From contig NC_133225.1 in NCBI RefSeq assembly GCF_040436345.1, positions 27,012,040 to 27,076,039 on the forward strand: 64,000 bases of DNA, given 5' to 3'. How positions within the stretch are numbered: the first letter of the stretch is position 1; each line of letters starts with the position of its first letter. The position numbers and the translations under genes are program-made. This stretch comes from Pagrus major. Taxonomy: Eukaryota; Chordata; Actinopteri; Spariformes; Sparidae. Under the pieces are notes generated by a model. It worked only from the letters and a program-made list of their open reading frames with translations. It did no database searches and was not told where the DNA came from. Shown piece after piece: positions 36,670-49,079 of this stretch.

Positions 36670-39310
36670 CTGCATTAAAATGTCTAAAATCGACTATAAC
36701 ATCTTTGTTAAATATTTTGTTGAGTTGTGTACTTACTTTCAAACCCAGAAAAATCTGTAAGTTTACTCAAGGTAACGGCGTGTTTCATTTTGCTGCTTGT
36801 CAATATAATTTCTAACAGAGTCAGAGAGTGAGGCAGGAAGTCGGCTCACTGAATATGACATAAATACAACTTTCAATTTTCTCATCTGTGAGCTTTTCTG
36901 CCCAACTTATGTAGGCAGATAGTCGCAAGAACTCCCATGATCCCACGCTTCTTACGCCTTTTGTTATGTTTTGATTGAGACACCTGTAGTGTCAGAAATT
37001 ACATATTGTGCATTAAACCTTGTTTTTGACAAGTGGCAGTATGGAGCTACAGTATATTTGGTGAGCAGGTCACAATTTTAATCTGTGCTCTATACAAGCC
37101 AATTCATGTGGATGGACATGTACTGCACAATGTGGGTTTATGAATATCTTAAAAATGGCTTTATTAAGGTTTTATTAGGCAAACACATGCAACATGTTTG
37201 GTGAGAAACATAAAGGTACATTCGTTCATTTTTCTTGGCCACATTTGGAGCCTAATGACTAAATGCAGTGACATAACAGACAGTTTCAACTGGAAAAGCT
37301 TAATAAAAACCTCAGAAATGCACAAATAACTGCCAGAGGCAACATAAGCAATGATTTATCCTGATGGTGTTTTAACAGCAAATACAAAAAGCATTGTTAG
37401 GTGGCGTGGGCTGTCCTTGGTCAGAAAGTTAATGGAGTTATGCTCAATTGTTCGGCACAAACAGCACAACAGGTGTGGGCAGGTAGAGAGAAAATATGTA
37501 CAATAAACATCAGCAGCTCAGTTGCTGAATGTGTTTTGAGTTCTGTGCATGTGTGTGAGTGTGTGAGGTAGGAGTTAGATGTTAATCACTGCTGTAGTCA
37601 CAGATTACAGGAGTTTATCAAAACAGCTTCTGAACATGGCGCTGAAAGCATCAGTGAGTGATTTGTATGGACTGTCATGACTCATGTAAATGACAGTTTG
37701 GAGAAGTTTATTCACGTTTCACTGTCGTGAATTTGTATGTAAATGAGTTGTTATGAACTCAACGTGAAGAAGCATAAAAGAATTGATCATTATGACGGAT
37801 TAAAGGCTTTAAATGGAGTGCTTGTGTGTGTCTGTGTGTGTCTGTGTGTGTGTGCTCCTGTGCATGCAGCAGGTGGAGCCCTGGTTCCAGTGTTAAATGT
37901 CACATTGGTAATAGATGCATGGGTGTACCTTGTAATTACATTGTGGGGACACACCTCTCATGTGGGGACAAAAGTCTGGCCCCAACAAGGTCGCTGGTTT
38001 ATTTTAAGCCTTCTATTATTAAAAATAAGTAGAAGGTAGCAAATGTGGGGGTCAGGCATGTAGCCGATAAGACTAAGGACAGAGTTAAAGTTAGGTAACT
38101 GATGTAAATCATCAATACAATGTCATCACATGTTAATAATGGTAGATGTTCCTTTATTCAGTCATTGCATGTATGAATGCGGAGAAAGAGAGAAGCTTTC
38201 TATGCACATCTGATTTCAATGCATCTGATTAATCCTTGAAGCAGATATACACAAATAAATAAATAAGTGGAAAATCCTTGTTATTAATGACACAGATGAT
38301 CGTTCAGTCGTCTGCTGTCAGCTTCCTGTTGATCGCAGTTGTGCTCACATTCTGTAGACACTAGCGAGCATCATCCTGGGCATCAGCCAAACCAGCGACG
38401 TGACATACACGAGACTGAAATGATCACTTAGTGCTTGTCATGACTCTTGATCAGTGGCCTTTACATTCATATTTCAGATAATGCTACTATATGTAATGTC
38501 CCTATGTTTCATTTAACCACTGCCTCCATGAACAAGCTTGAGTTTGCAAATATGTTTATCAGCTAATGTTTCATATCAACAAATGCCAGATCCATGATGT
38601 GAAGCTAAGTCACAGCTAGCTGGCTAACCTTAGCTGAGATTACAGTTAGCTAGCTGGCTGCCCTTGCCTTGCATTACTCTTGGCTATTCAAATGCAGTCA
38701 TTTAGGTTATATGCCTTTGTTAAGTATTGTAACATTGTTTATTGTTGGCTAAAATCAAGACTGTTTCTCATAATACATAAGTTAGTATCATGGATAATGT
38801 TAGCTGTTAGTCAATAGGCAAGCTAGCCAACTAACATATTCACGAGTTAGTATTCTGCTAGCCAGAACGTAGTGAGCAAGCAATATATCACAATATATTT
38901 TGAATTTTTTGCAGTAATGGTAGCTTTGACTTTGGACTTTGTGTTCCAATCTGTATTGCTCATGTTAGCGGACTCCATTTCTTAGCATTTGTTAGCTAGT
39001 TTTGCACTGTTGGCGCTGTTGTGGAGTGGAAGACGGTGTATACAGCATCACATCCTTTACTTTTTCCAGGAAATACCATCCCGAGTTCTCTCCATAGACG
39101 TCAAAGACAAAGTGATCAATACATGTAAATTGTTTTAGATGCTTACATATCATAAATACAGCAAGTTATGGAATGAACTGGATGGATGGATAGATAGAAC
39201 GAAAGACAAAACTTCCTCTCCTCCCTTCATCAAGCTCCTCTTTCCGTGCTCCGCTCATTAGTTTCCATAGTAACAGAGTGTTACTGAGCTGGTCTTCAGG
39301 CTGCCCACTC
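36670..39310. other. Non-coding stretch
   Basis: No exon supported. A TG-rich tract lies at 37822-37854, and a local patch of tagctagctggct-type sequence at 38610-38660. An X-box-like site at 39261-39274 is treated in the findings. Confidence 0.35.
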
Positions 39311-39314
39311 AGCC

Positions 39315-39316
<2 letters not shown>

Positions 39317-39354
<38 letters not shown>

Positions 39355-39395
39355 TATGCACACACACGCCCGCGCACACACACACACACACACAA
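39317..39395. repeat. Compound (CT)n/(CA)n microsatellite
   Basis: A CT array (39317-39347) passes directly into interrupted CA repeats up to about 39395. Confidence 0.9.
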
Positions 39396-39511
39396 ACACT
39401 TATGCACACAGTCATTCACCCATAGGTGCACGGACAACCACGCATTACAGTTGCATTGACTCAAGGACACACACATAACTCAGTAATGACACAGTTACAT
39501 ACAGACAAATG

Positions 39512-39513
<2 letters not shown>

Positions 39514-39570
<57 letters not shown>
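39514..39570. repeat. (CA)n microsatellite
   Basis: A pure CA array of about 28 units. Confidence 0.95.
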
Positions 39571-39572
<2 letters not shown>

Positions 39573-39574
39573 CT

Positions 39575-41100
39575 ATACATATTCACACAAGTGTGTTGTG
39601 TTGTTTTGGGGATTTTATGTCATAGCAAGGCTGTTCTCATCACTCACATCATCATCTTTGACTCTGAGAAGTGTGTGTATGTGTGTGTATGTAGACACAC
39701 AAAAGGCCTCTTTTTACCTCATCAGGCGGAGTGAGGTCAGTGATCAGAAGTTTGCAGGCACAGAGTCACCGACACCAGGCACACACAGCCACACATATAC
39801 ATCTGTTTAATCATGCTGGTCCTCGGAAGGATAGAAATCCAGGAACACGCACACGAACAAAACTCAGTCAGATATGGTGTGTACGGGGTAGCTAGCCCAC
39901 TCAGAGCGCTGCAGAGACAAAGACAGAAACAGAAATACCAAAGTAGGTTAGAGCAAAGCATTCTGGGATAGCAGGATACCCCCTGGGCTTCTGCAAGACG
40001 CTCCCTTTCTTTCTCCCCTTCACTGCTTCTAGCTCTGACTCTTTTCTTTCTTTCTTCACTTTTTTCTGCATGTTTTCCTTCTTGCTCCATTTCTCTCTTT
40101 TGCATTCTTTCTCCTGACTGATTTCATCTCTTCATGTCGTCTCTCTGCTTCTCGTCCTCTTTGCTGCATCAAGTTATGTAGCGCTGTAATTTATGTGTAT
40201 GCGAGAGAAAGTGAGAAAAAGAGGTGATCCCTCACGGATGAAGATATGAGAATCAGATTGTTTAAAAAAAAAACTGAGTTTTATTTCTAAATCTCTGTTG
40301 AGCCTTTATCACCTTGTAGCTTGGTGAGCTTTCATTCTCTCCCTGCAAAGGCTGTGTTATAAGTTTCTTGTTCCAGTTTCTGCCACTGTGTGGAGTCAAG
40401 ACAAACATTACATCCTGCTCTGGGATGAACTGCCCAAAGATATAGTTTGGTGTTATGTATGTTATGTATGACGCATGTTATGTGTCAAATATTTAATCTC
40501 TAACATCTGAGAATTACAAATCAGTTTGTTATTCGCTTTTCTTAGAAGAAAATAGCTTGTTACTTTATAAATATGAAGTTTTTTTTATATTGTAAGTACA
40601 TTTTCTCCAATACTACACGTACAATGTGAGGTACTTATAATTAGCTTGAGTGTTTCCATTTTATGTCTCTTTATACTTTATACTACTTTAGTTATGTTAT
40701 ACAGATTTTTAATACAGAATATAAATCAGCTTATAAATTAGGATGTATTTATTTGGATTAAGGTTCCATCATTAATATTTAAATTAGTTAAAAATGCTCC
40801 AACTTTAACAACTACAACATAGTGATAATTAATAATTACACTGCAGTGATATAATATATAGTATATTATTCTGAAATGGGCCATTCTGCATTCTGAGTCA
40901 TTTTACCTTTGATACTTTTGGCACATTTGGATGCTAACACCATTAAAACAAATGCTTTTAAGTTGTGAGAATTTGAATGCCGGACTTCTACTCGTGAGTA
41001 TTTTAACGTTGTAGTATTGTTTTGTTTTTTTACTTAAGAAAATGATCTGAGTATGTCTTCTACCACTGAAGGGCACAAACAAGTGTTGCTTGGGTCAAAC
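39575..41100. other. Non-coding stretch
   Basis: Nothing recognised beyond short TG-rich and T/C-rich patches (39670-39692, 40000-40110). Confidence 0.4.
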
Positions 41101-41104
41101 CTGT

Positions 41105-41335
41105 AATATTCAAATGTATTTATTTATTTAGCAGTTTATTTGACAGAGACGGTACGTGTAGGCATTGTTACATCTAATGCAATTTACATAGGACTTCTAG
41201 CCGTGGCTAATTTGCAGTCCTCGTCCATGGTAAGGCTTTTGAGCAATCAAACACATGATACAACACAAAAACACAAAAAACTAACAATAAAACAGTCAAA
41301 CAAGCATCCACTACAGACAGTGATTGTAAAAAATG
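41105..41335 (+). mobile_element. Probable retroposon-derived repeat
   Basis: Contains tttatttgacagagacggta, a gacttctagccgtggctaat core and gcagtcctcgtccatggtaa, then an A-rich region. I recognise this order from abundant fish retroposon tails, but cannot give the family. No coding capacity. Confidence 0.4.
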
Positions 41336-41703
41336 ACTAAAAATAACAGGCAGAAAGAAAAAAGAGAACAAAAACAGTAAAATATGTTTGCTATATAAAA
41401 CATGGAACTCATTGCCATTGCTTCCTGCACAGTATAGTAAGCCTTTGTAGCAGCCATTCGTAACCTTAACCTAGTATAACTATAATTTTCTACATTACTG
41501 TAACCTGATCCTAAGAAATAACGTTGAACCAGCCTCCTGGTTTAGGGAGGAGGATATCCAGACACACACGAGCAAGAATATGAGTCATGAACTTTCAGAA
41601 ATGTGCAAAAATATCCTAAAGGTATACGGTCCCTTTAATTAGTAAGTGATATGGTTCATGTGAGGTAAAATGACTTTCAGAGTGGAACAAATGAAACCAA
41701 GAG

Positions 41704-41707
<4 letters not shown>

Positions 41708-41754
<47 letters not shown>
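41708..41754. repeat. (CA)n microsatellite
   Basis: A pure CA array of about 23 units. Confidence 0.95.
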
Positions 41755-41758
<4 letters not shown>

Positions 41759-41759
41759 G

Positions 41760-42515
41760 GGCTACTCTTTAATTAGAGCCTCCTGTTTTTTTCTTTTTCC
41801 TTCTTTAATCTTAGTTTTTTCTGCCACCATCATCAAGTGTTAACATGCATCATCATTTCACAGCAGTTTGTTAAAGAAGAAATCCACTTGTCACTGATTG
41901 TGACACACAGTTCAGAAACAGCAGCTTTTGTAACGCTGTCACAAACATGTAATCATTCATTCTTACATTCATGTAGTTAGTGTGACTCACTGATTCATTC
42001 AACCAGTTTCATTCACCCGTTCCTTCTTCCTCTTTTTCTGTCTTTGTTCCCATCAGCAGATTGTGGGGATGAAGGGATGAAAACAAAGTGATGGACAGGG
42101 AGGAAGAAAAGATGGAGTAGAGGGATGAAAAGCTGTTTGGCAGATCTGTTAGAAAATCTAGCGAGCAGTTGAAGAGTTGCTGGCTTGATCCCCAGTGTCT
42201 GACTGTGCCCACTACAACGCTTTGAATTACAATGAAACTCCTGAGGGACTTTCCCTCGCTAAAGGAGGCTTAATTATTAACAGGTTTTATTAGTGTAAGC
42301 CATTAATAAACAATCCCCGCCTCCCTGACTGTAGCAACCTGTCAATACAAATATTTTATGATGCATTTAAGGTGAAGTTAAACTGGGATAGTGGCTCAGA
42401 TCTGGTGCTGCAGTTTAGTGCACCACATTTATATCAGTTGTTTTCTTTGAAACACTTCAGACTGTCGTTTTTTTTGCTGACTTTGGTTTTGTCAGACAGT
42501 GTCAATACACCACTG
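41760..42515. other. Non-coding stretch
   Basis: No gene or named repeat seen. Confidence 0.4.
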
Positions 42516-42519
42516 TACA

Positions 42520-43275
42520 TACAGTGAGAGGAGAGGAGAGTAGAAACAAGGGAGAGAAGAGAGGAAAGAAAAGAAGGACAGACGAGGAAGGGAGGAAATG
42601 AAAGAGGAAATGAGAGGAAAAGTTGGGAAAGGATAAATGGAAACGAGGGGAAAAGGAAAGGAAGAGTAGAGGAAAGGAGGGGAGCAGAGAAGATGAAAGA
42701 GTTTGGAAAGGAGAGGAGGGGAGGAAACAAGGGAGTATAGAGCCTTTGTGAAAGGAAAAGGAAAGGAAAGGAAAGAGGAGAGGAGACAAGCGTGGAGAGG
42801 AAAGGTGAGGAGAAGGGAGAGGGAGGAGAGCAGAGAAGACAGAAAAAGGAGGACAGATGAGAGGGGAGGAGAGGAGGAAACAAGGGGAAAAGGAAAAGAA
42901 GTGAAAGGGGAGAGGGGAGGGTAGGTTAGAGCAAAGGGGAGAAGAGAAGAGGAAAGAAGATGGAGAGGAGAGGAGGAAACAAGGGAGTATAGAGCCATTG
43001 TGAAAGGAAAGGAAAGAAAAATAAAGGAAAGGAAAGGGGAGAGAAGATGAGAGAATAGGAGTGGAGAGGAAAGGAGAGCAGAGAAGGAAGTAAAAGAAGG
43101 ACAAATGAGGAGGGAGGAAAGGTAAGAGGATGAAAAGGAGAGGAGAGGTAAATTAAGAGGAGAGGAGGAACCAAAGCAGTATAGTGCCATTGTGAAAGAA
43201 AAAGGAAGGGGGTGGAAAGAGGAGAGAGGAGAAGAAATTAAAGGAAAGGAGATGAGAGGAGGAAACACAGGGAGT
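42520..43275. repeat. Purine-strand repeat block with higher-order units
   Basis: About 750 bp in which the plus strand is overwhelmingly A and G (gaggaaagg-type motifs). A longer block, gaggaaacaagggagtatag with agccNttgtgaaagg, recurs at 42721, 42973 and, diverged, at 43165; a shorter form is at 43257. The block therefore arose by repeated duplication of units of roughly 190-250 bp. Long open frames on the minus strand are Ser/Leu/Phe/Pro-rich artefacts of this composition. Confidence 0.85.
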
Positions 43276-43279
43276 GTGG

Positions 43280-43575
43280 GACCGTTGAGTTTCACTCTCC
43301 ATGCATCCCTCCTCACGTGGCTCCTGCCCTCCTGTCTCCTCCTCCTCCTCCTTCCTTAATCTCCTCCACTCTCCCTATCTCCTCCTTCCTCATGTCCCTC
43401 CCACCCTAAGGCAGGGGCGTGTAGATGATGGGAGATATGGATCGTTTTCTCTCTCTGTCTCCTCTTCACATCTCATCACCCAAGTAATGCATGAGAAGTA
43501 TGCATGTGGCTTTGTGCACATGTAGGCCTTATATTGTGTGAGTGCGTGAGGGCCTTTATGTAGATTGTGTTGTCG
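43280..43575. other. Non-coding stretch, pyrimidine-rich at its left
   Basis: The composition flips to C/T-rich at 43310-43410 (ctcctcctcctc), opposite to the purine block beside it. No gene seen. Confidence 0.4.

Positions 43576-43578
<3 letters not shown>

Positions 43579-43630
<52 letters not shown>
43579..43630. repeat. (TG)n microsatellite
   Basis: A pure TG array of about 26 units. Confidence 0.95.
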
Positions 43631-43631
<1 letters not shown>

Positions 43632-43634
43632 CTG

Positions 43635-46600
43635 TGTGTTTCTCTGTGTCAGCGTCCCAGAAAAGGCGGACCTGAGGGAGTTGTGCTCCACTTTCACTCC
43701 TTTATTAATTCACCCTTCGCTCCCACTGTGTTTGCCAGGATGGACATGATGGGAGGAGTGAGAGAGAGGGTGTAATAAGAGAGGGAGGACAACTGAAGTG
43801 ATGTAAATGAGTTCAAAGAAGAGTCGAGATAGACAGTAAACACTCGGATTTGTTATTTCTGCGGCTCTGAGAGGTGAGAGATGAGGGTGTGGTGTACTTT
43901 GTGTCTGACTTTCATAGACCCTGAACACTTTGGTTATTTTAAAAGCAACCCATTTTCACCTCCGATCACATCCGGGAGAAACTGCAGCTTTTCATCCAAC
44001 AGGAGGCACTGGCTTTGTATGTTTTTTTCACAGATACGAACACGGTTATGCAGCCAACAGACTGTGGGTGGGCAGGGGAGTCAGCATTCACAGTGTTTAG
44101 AGAGGAAAAAGACTTTGTCTGTGGAAGCTTTCTGAAACTGAGGGGACGACCGCAGAGCAGTTTTTCATCACATTCATTTGTTTGTGCCTTCATTTATCTG
44201 GTGTAAAATCCCTGATGCACCGCAGGCTGAGACACTTCGCCGTTGTCGTCCAGCTCATTCAAAACGAAATGGCCCAAAAGCTGAGTTGTCAAATTAAATT
44301 AAAATCAAATAATTACTTTTACCGTGTGCATAGGTGAAACTTATGCTTAAGATTGTGTAATTTTGTTATCAAGGACCAGAGGTGTAGCACAAAACTAGAA
44401 GACCCGTACATATGCAGCCTCAGCGGGCCCCTTTTACCTTTAAATACATACATTTTCATGCCTGTACAGACAACTCTATTAACATTAACATAAACATGCA
44501 TCTGTAGGGGTTATTAAGGTAATCAGTATTTTTTAGAACATTTAAGAAAATCTGTACAATGTGAAATCCCCTCTTTATGTAACATATTGTATTTACTGTG
44601 TAAATACAATATGTTATTGTATTTACTGTGTGAAGCTTTCACTATGAGGTTATAGTACATAATTTCGAGTTTAATTTCACAGTTTTTAGATCATCGTAAC
44701 CCGAAGACAAAGATGGAAAGTCATCTAACTGTGGTACTTAACTGAGAAAGGGTTACTGTAATACATTATATTAAAATTAAAGTGAATTGTTTGGGTACAA
44801 ATGTAAGCCCATTGTGTTGCAACATAAAAGTACCATAATTTTACAACACTGGAAAATTTAAGGCACAATCCAATGTATACAAAACAGTGTACACCTGGCT
44901 GTAAAACTTTAAACACACCTGCAGGTAGAAACGTTAACTAATAAGTTACTCAACTTGCTGCTATTTGCATCGGTGATGTTTGGAAAGACAACACTAAGAC
45001 TGAGAAACACTTAAGTAAACTGGTTACATTTCAAAACACTGTAAATTACCAACATCTTTAAATTGTAAAATATTTTATTTTACTTCAATTAAATCTACAG
45101 TGAACCACTCTTAACGCCACAGTCAAGAACCACACACAAAATCTGACTTTTCACTAAACCTTTAAATATATATCATGATTTTTATAGTGGAAGTTCACTA
45201 CCTCACCTGAAACAGGGCAATTTAATTCATTAGTGAGGTGTCACATAGTAGTTAACTACATTGGTAACAGGACGAGACGTGTCAGGATGTGTTCGATTCA
45301 GTTCAGCAACATTTATACACCGACAGAGCAGATCGCACATTCACTTCCCACCACTAACCAATATCTGGAGAGAAGCCCTGTATTTTGAAACATTATAGAC
45401 CTGAGCCCATCTCCCAGTTTTGATTTGATATCTCTGTCAATCCCTTGAAGATCCAAATCCCCCTCACCTGTTCCTGCCAGTCCCACTGACAGAACAGAAT
45501 TAAGTTGGGTTATGATAATACACTTAGTTAAAATGAATGATAAGGAAATGATGTATCCACAGTGATAAAGAAACCAGTGACTGTAAACTAGCGCTTATAA
45601 TCACAAGGGTCACCTAGAAGTTCTAGTTGAAAGGCTGGGATTGTAGAGAGGACCGCTATAGCAACAGTAACAATACATGAACAAACAGTGACAACAGAAG
45701 GATGTGGCTGGTGACAGAGATACTCACCTAGAAAGAGTTAGAGTGTACAAAATGCAATTTCAGGCTGTTGTATTTTGAAATAGAAAGGATGATTGACACG
45801 TATGGACTTGTATGGTAGAAATGTGAGGCTGAGAGACTAAACTGTCTCTGTATAAAACAGTTTATTTATACACAGGTTGTGTATACATGCTGGTATCTAG
45901 GCTAACCCCCTCTGCCTTAAGCAAAATCATACATTCTACACAGGCCTTTGTCTCCATAACGAACCTGACAATGACTAATGCTGCATCGCCATGGTGACGA
46001 GCATCCCCACATTATTGAATGTCATTTGGATTGCTTGGACAGACAAACCGACACACATGCAGGCAGCTGCTGTTGTCTCATTGTTGGTTCGACTCACTGT
46101 TCATCTCGCCACCGCTGAAAAATTATTTTACACTGCCGGGCAAATCCTCCATTTCATTTGTGGTCTGTGGAGATTTGGTTTGGCGTTAATGAACTGACTT
46201 GAAACGAGGAGGAATGACGAAGTCTGTGCTGAGGGGACAGGCAGTCACGAAGCTCCTCATATTGGTCAGCATGTGAGAAGGGAAACAAATGGTGTATAGT
46301 TAGTGTTTCAGTCCACATTAATGCAATGTAAAGAGTCCACTCTTGAGAAAATTCTCACTCGAATCCATTTAAACTCATCAAGAGACACTTTGCATAACTG
46401 TTGCAGAGTGTTCTTCAAGTGAAACTGTCACAGTTCCAGTTTCCAATTTTAACCCCTGAGTGCCTCTTTGCCCCCATAAGAGCTCCAAGGGTTAGTGGTT
46501 GAAATCTCCCCCTGTGAAATATGTCATCGGCAGTCGTTGATGCCATTAATGTAAACAACTAGACATTTACAATCTTTGGCTGTGGTGATTTCTCTGGTGT

Positions 46601-47185
46601 TACTGTGGCAATCCTGGTATTATCACAAAGCTTCACACTATTAATTAAGTCATCAAATCCCTGCTCAAGACTGAAACATCACCACGTGAGAGCAGAGATG
46701 CAACTTTATCACACATGAGTGGGTCTTTTCCGCTCTTTATTTTGTTTGAGGAAGTTTACACTTCGAGCTATTTTAGCTAAATTCGGTACCTAAGATAGCT
46801 TTCAGTTTCTTGAACTCATTGGTTATTCCCCATTCTCAAACCTTTTCTTTTATTAAAGTTAAAGATACTGGTTGAAATCTAAGTATGATTTTTAAACCAA
46901 CACATGGAGATAGGGTTAATTAGCCAGCTAACTATGGCCAGCAGTAGTTTTCATTTCAGCCGGGTAATTCAAAGGTAGATGCGACAAATAAGAAACCAGC
47001 TTTTGTTTCTTTCTGTCTGAAATCAAGGACACATTGTTTCAAAGATAACTAAGAATTTTGTTGGCTAATGTGTGGAGGTAGAACAAAAAGCTTTACAGGT
47101 GTAGCAACTACACCTAACAGGACTGAGATGAGCACAGGGTCAGCTGAATTACAGAAGCATGATTTTCTCTTTGTTGTCTGTTCGC
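43635..47185. other. Non-coding stretch
   Basis: No exon supported. It holds a perfect 15-bp-stem hairpin at 44581-44615 and an X-box-like palindrome at 45985-45998 (both in the findings). Otherwise AT-rich. Confidence 0.35.
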
Positions 47186-47189
47186 ACAG

Positions 47190-47477
47190 GAAACCTATAT
47201 GAAGACGGCACAAGAAGATTCAACAAGAATACTGCTGCTGACTGCTGAGCCTAACTGAACAACAAGCTGGCACAAACATGTTCAGCAGAGCGTTGTACCC
47301 ATAAGGCCTTGCAGGGGCCCAGTGGGTGGGGTTACAAGGAAGCAGAGATGAACCTGACCAACGACAGACCGTCACCCGGGGATATAAGCTCCACCCACCA
47401 CTGATCTTCAGGGTGACTGTCAGCTGGACCAACCCCTCATACGCCGGCATCTTAATCCCCATTGGCCCACAGTACAG
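47190..47477 (+). other. Candidate exon of unknown gene
   Basis: A strong 3' splice site (ttttctctttgttgtctg then cacag ending at 47189) and a good donor (caggtagg, gt at 47478) bound 288 bp that are GC-richer than the surroundings. No frame is open across the whole segment: the longest begins after a stop at 47302 and runs 57 codons to the donor, ending in WTNPSYAGILIPIGPQYR. It could be a 5' UTR exon of the gene starting at 24.2 kb, a coding exon with an inner acceptor (ccttgcag at 47314), or chance. No protein family was recognised. Confidence 0.25.
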
Positions 47478-47479
47478 GT

Positions 47480-48850
47480 AGGAAATGAGTAGGAGAGGAG
47501 AGGAGAGGAGCTTTTGAATCTCTGGTTCTCAGAGTTGCGTTTGTCAGTATCAGCAGTTTTTCTAATTATTATCCTGACTGTTGGAGGCACAGTGATGAAA
47601 AGTGGAGCTGAAGGTTGAGTAGGATTAAGTGGGGGAGTTATGAAATGCTGTGGAGGGGCTAAAATGGGTTAAATAGTTTAAGATAACAAGGTTAATGGAG
47701 CAACAATATTATACTTATAAAAGAAAGAGGAGGAATTAAGGAGGTGTCCATCCAAAATTAAACTTCAGGCGAAATATCTGCCGTCATCACCTCCTCCTAG
47801 CTGCATCCAACTGCCTCCCAGTCTTATCCAAGAATACTGTCTTTGCTGTCTCAATGCAGTCATAAAACCTGGAATAAAGAGGCACACATTCAGGCCATCT
47901 CTCCTCGAAAGTGTTCATAGTGCTGCACTAGGTAGTGTACATGAAAACTGGCGAAGCCAATTGTGTGAAGTGTGAATCATTGCATGTCGCCGATTGCTGC
48001 TGGAAGTGGGCGCGATTGTCAGATTGTTGGTTTTGGAAAGTTACAGAAACTGTCAGACGCAGTGCTTTCAGTTCAGACGTTGGACAGGTGCAGGGGGAGG
48101 ATTTTTCAGATGGCCTTCAAGCACTTAATTTGAAGCACACTGAGGCTCTTCTGCTCTCATGGAGCTGCTCAGCCATGCAGTCAGTTAAATACCCTTCCAG
48201 TAAAGGTTGAAGCCAGCAGTTGGCTTTTTGAGATTTTTACTTGCAGCATTTGGAAAACTGCGAAAACAATATTGGAAGACAAATTAAATGCTAGGGATAA
48301 CAAAATAGAAAAAATGAAATCACATCAAGAGTTTGACTGAAGGTACTGAAAATGAATTGGTACAGAAATGAGGAAATTAAATATAAAGAATCATAGATCA
48401 TCTATCAAAACATTACCAGTGAACAACAAGCATTAAATCCCCACAGGAAGTACATATCATAATGACACTGATTTGTCCAGTAAACAATAAGAAAAAACAA
48501 CCACCAAAAAATGACCTTAAATGAATCAAGTTTATTCAAATTAACATCAAAGCAGTTGTGTTATGTATGTTTAAACAGGAAGCAAAGCAAATTTTTGCCT
48601 TGTGTTACTCGCGCAAGTTTTGTGTTAATTAAAGCTACTCCCGCAAGTGTTTATTCACCCCAAATAGCCAGATTTCTTAACTTTACATTCACTGTAACAA
48701 AACCACACCCACCGAGGGTGTGTGTATCTTTGTTTTTAAATTCAGGTCAACCTCTCACTAAACTCAGCACTCACCAGAGACCAGAGATTTTGCTAGTTAA
48801 AAGGTGGTTAATCTGGGAGCAAAGTGCGGGCACAGCGTATAGGCGTTGTA
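47480..48850. other. Non-coding stretch
   Basis: No gene or named repeat could be supported. Open frames at 47935-48210 and 48511-48855 have no motif and no usable splice context. Confidence 0.35.
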
Positions 48851-48880
48851 TTTAGACTCTGAATTAGTCATGGAACATAA

Positions 48881-49054
48881 ATGAAACCAATCCGAGTGTC
48901 GTCTCCCATTCCCTTGAAGAGCCAGGTGTACCAGGACCTGACACATATTAAACAGTGTGTCGTCTTTGCTGAGGGACATGTACGTGGCCCTCGGCTGCTG
49001 GACCCTCTGCCCCACCGTTTCACAATCATCTGTCCCATCAACAACTCTGTTTGA
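48881..49054 (+). CDS. Small 57-residue open reading frame of unknown function
   Basis: The frame starts at ATG 48881, directly after an in-frame TAA, and ends with TGA at 49052-49054. It is rich in ordered-protein residues: it includes LKSQVYQDLTHIKQCVVFAE and PRLLDPLPHRFTIICPINNS, unlike the low-complexity frames around it. A canonical aataaa follows at 49068-49073, only 13 bases after the stop. A possible acceptor (tgtatttag, ending 48855) lies 25 bases upstream. It could be a small protein gene, the last exon of a larger gene, or the tail of a decayed mobile element. I do not recognise the sequence. The Kozak context is weak. Confidence 0.3.
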   Translation: MKPIRVSSPIPLKSQVYQDLTHIKQCVVFAEGHVRGPRLLDPLPHRFTIICPINNSV

Positions 49055-49079
49055 CTGCATATGAAAAAATAAACTGATA

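Noticed and set aside
42434..43316. Minus-strand open frames of 149-274 codons rich in Ser, Leu, Phe and Pro
   Set aside because: They come from the purine/pyrimidine composition of the repeat block; three frames are open at once.
47220..47462. An 80-codon minus-strand frame over the candidate exon
   Set aside because: The splice signals flanking the segment are on the plus strand, and the minus frame lacks an acceptor.
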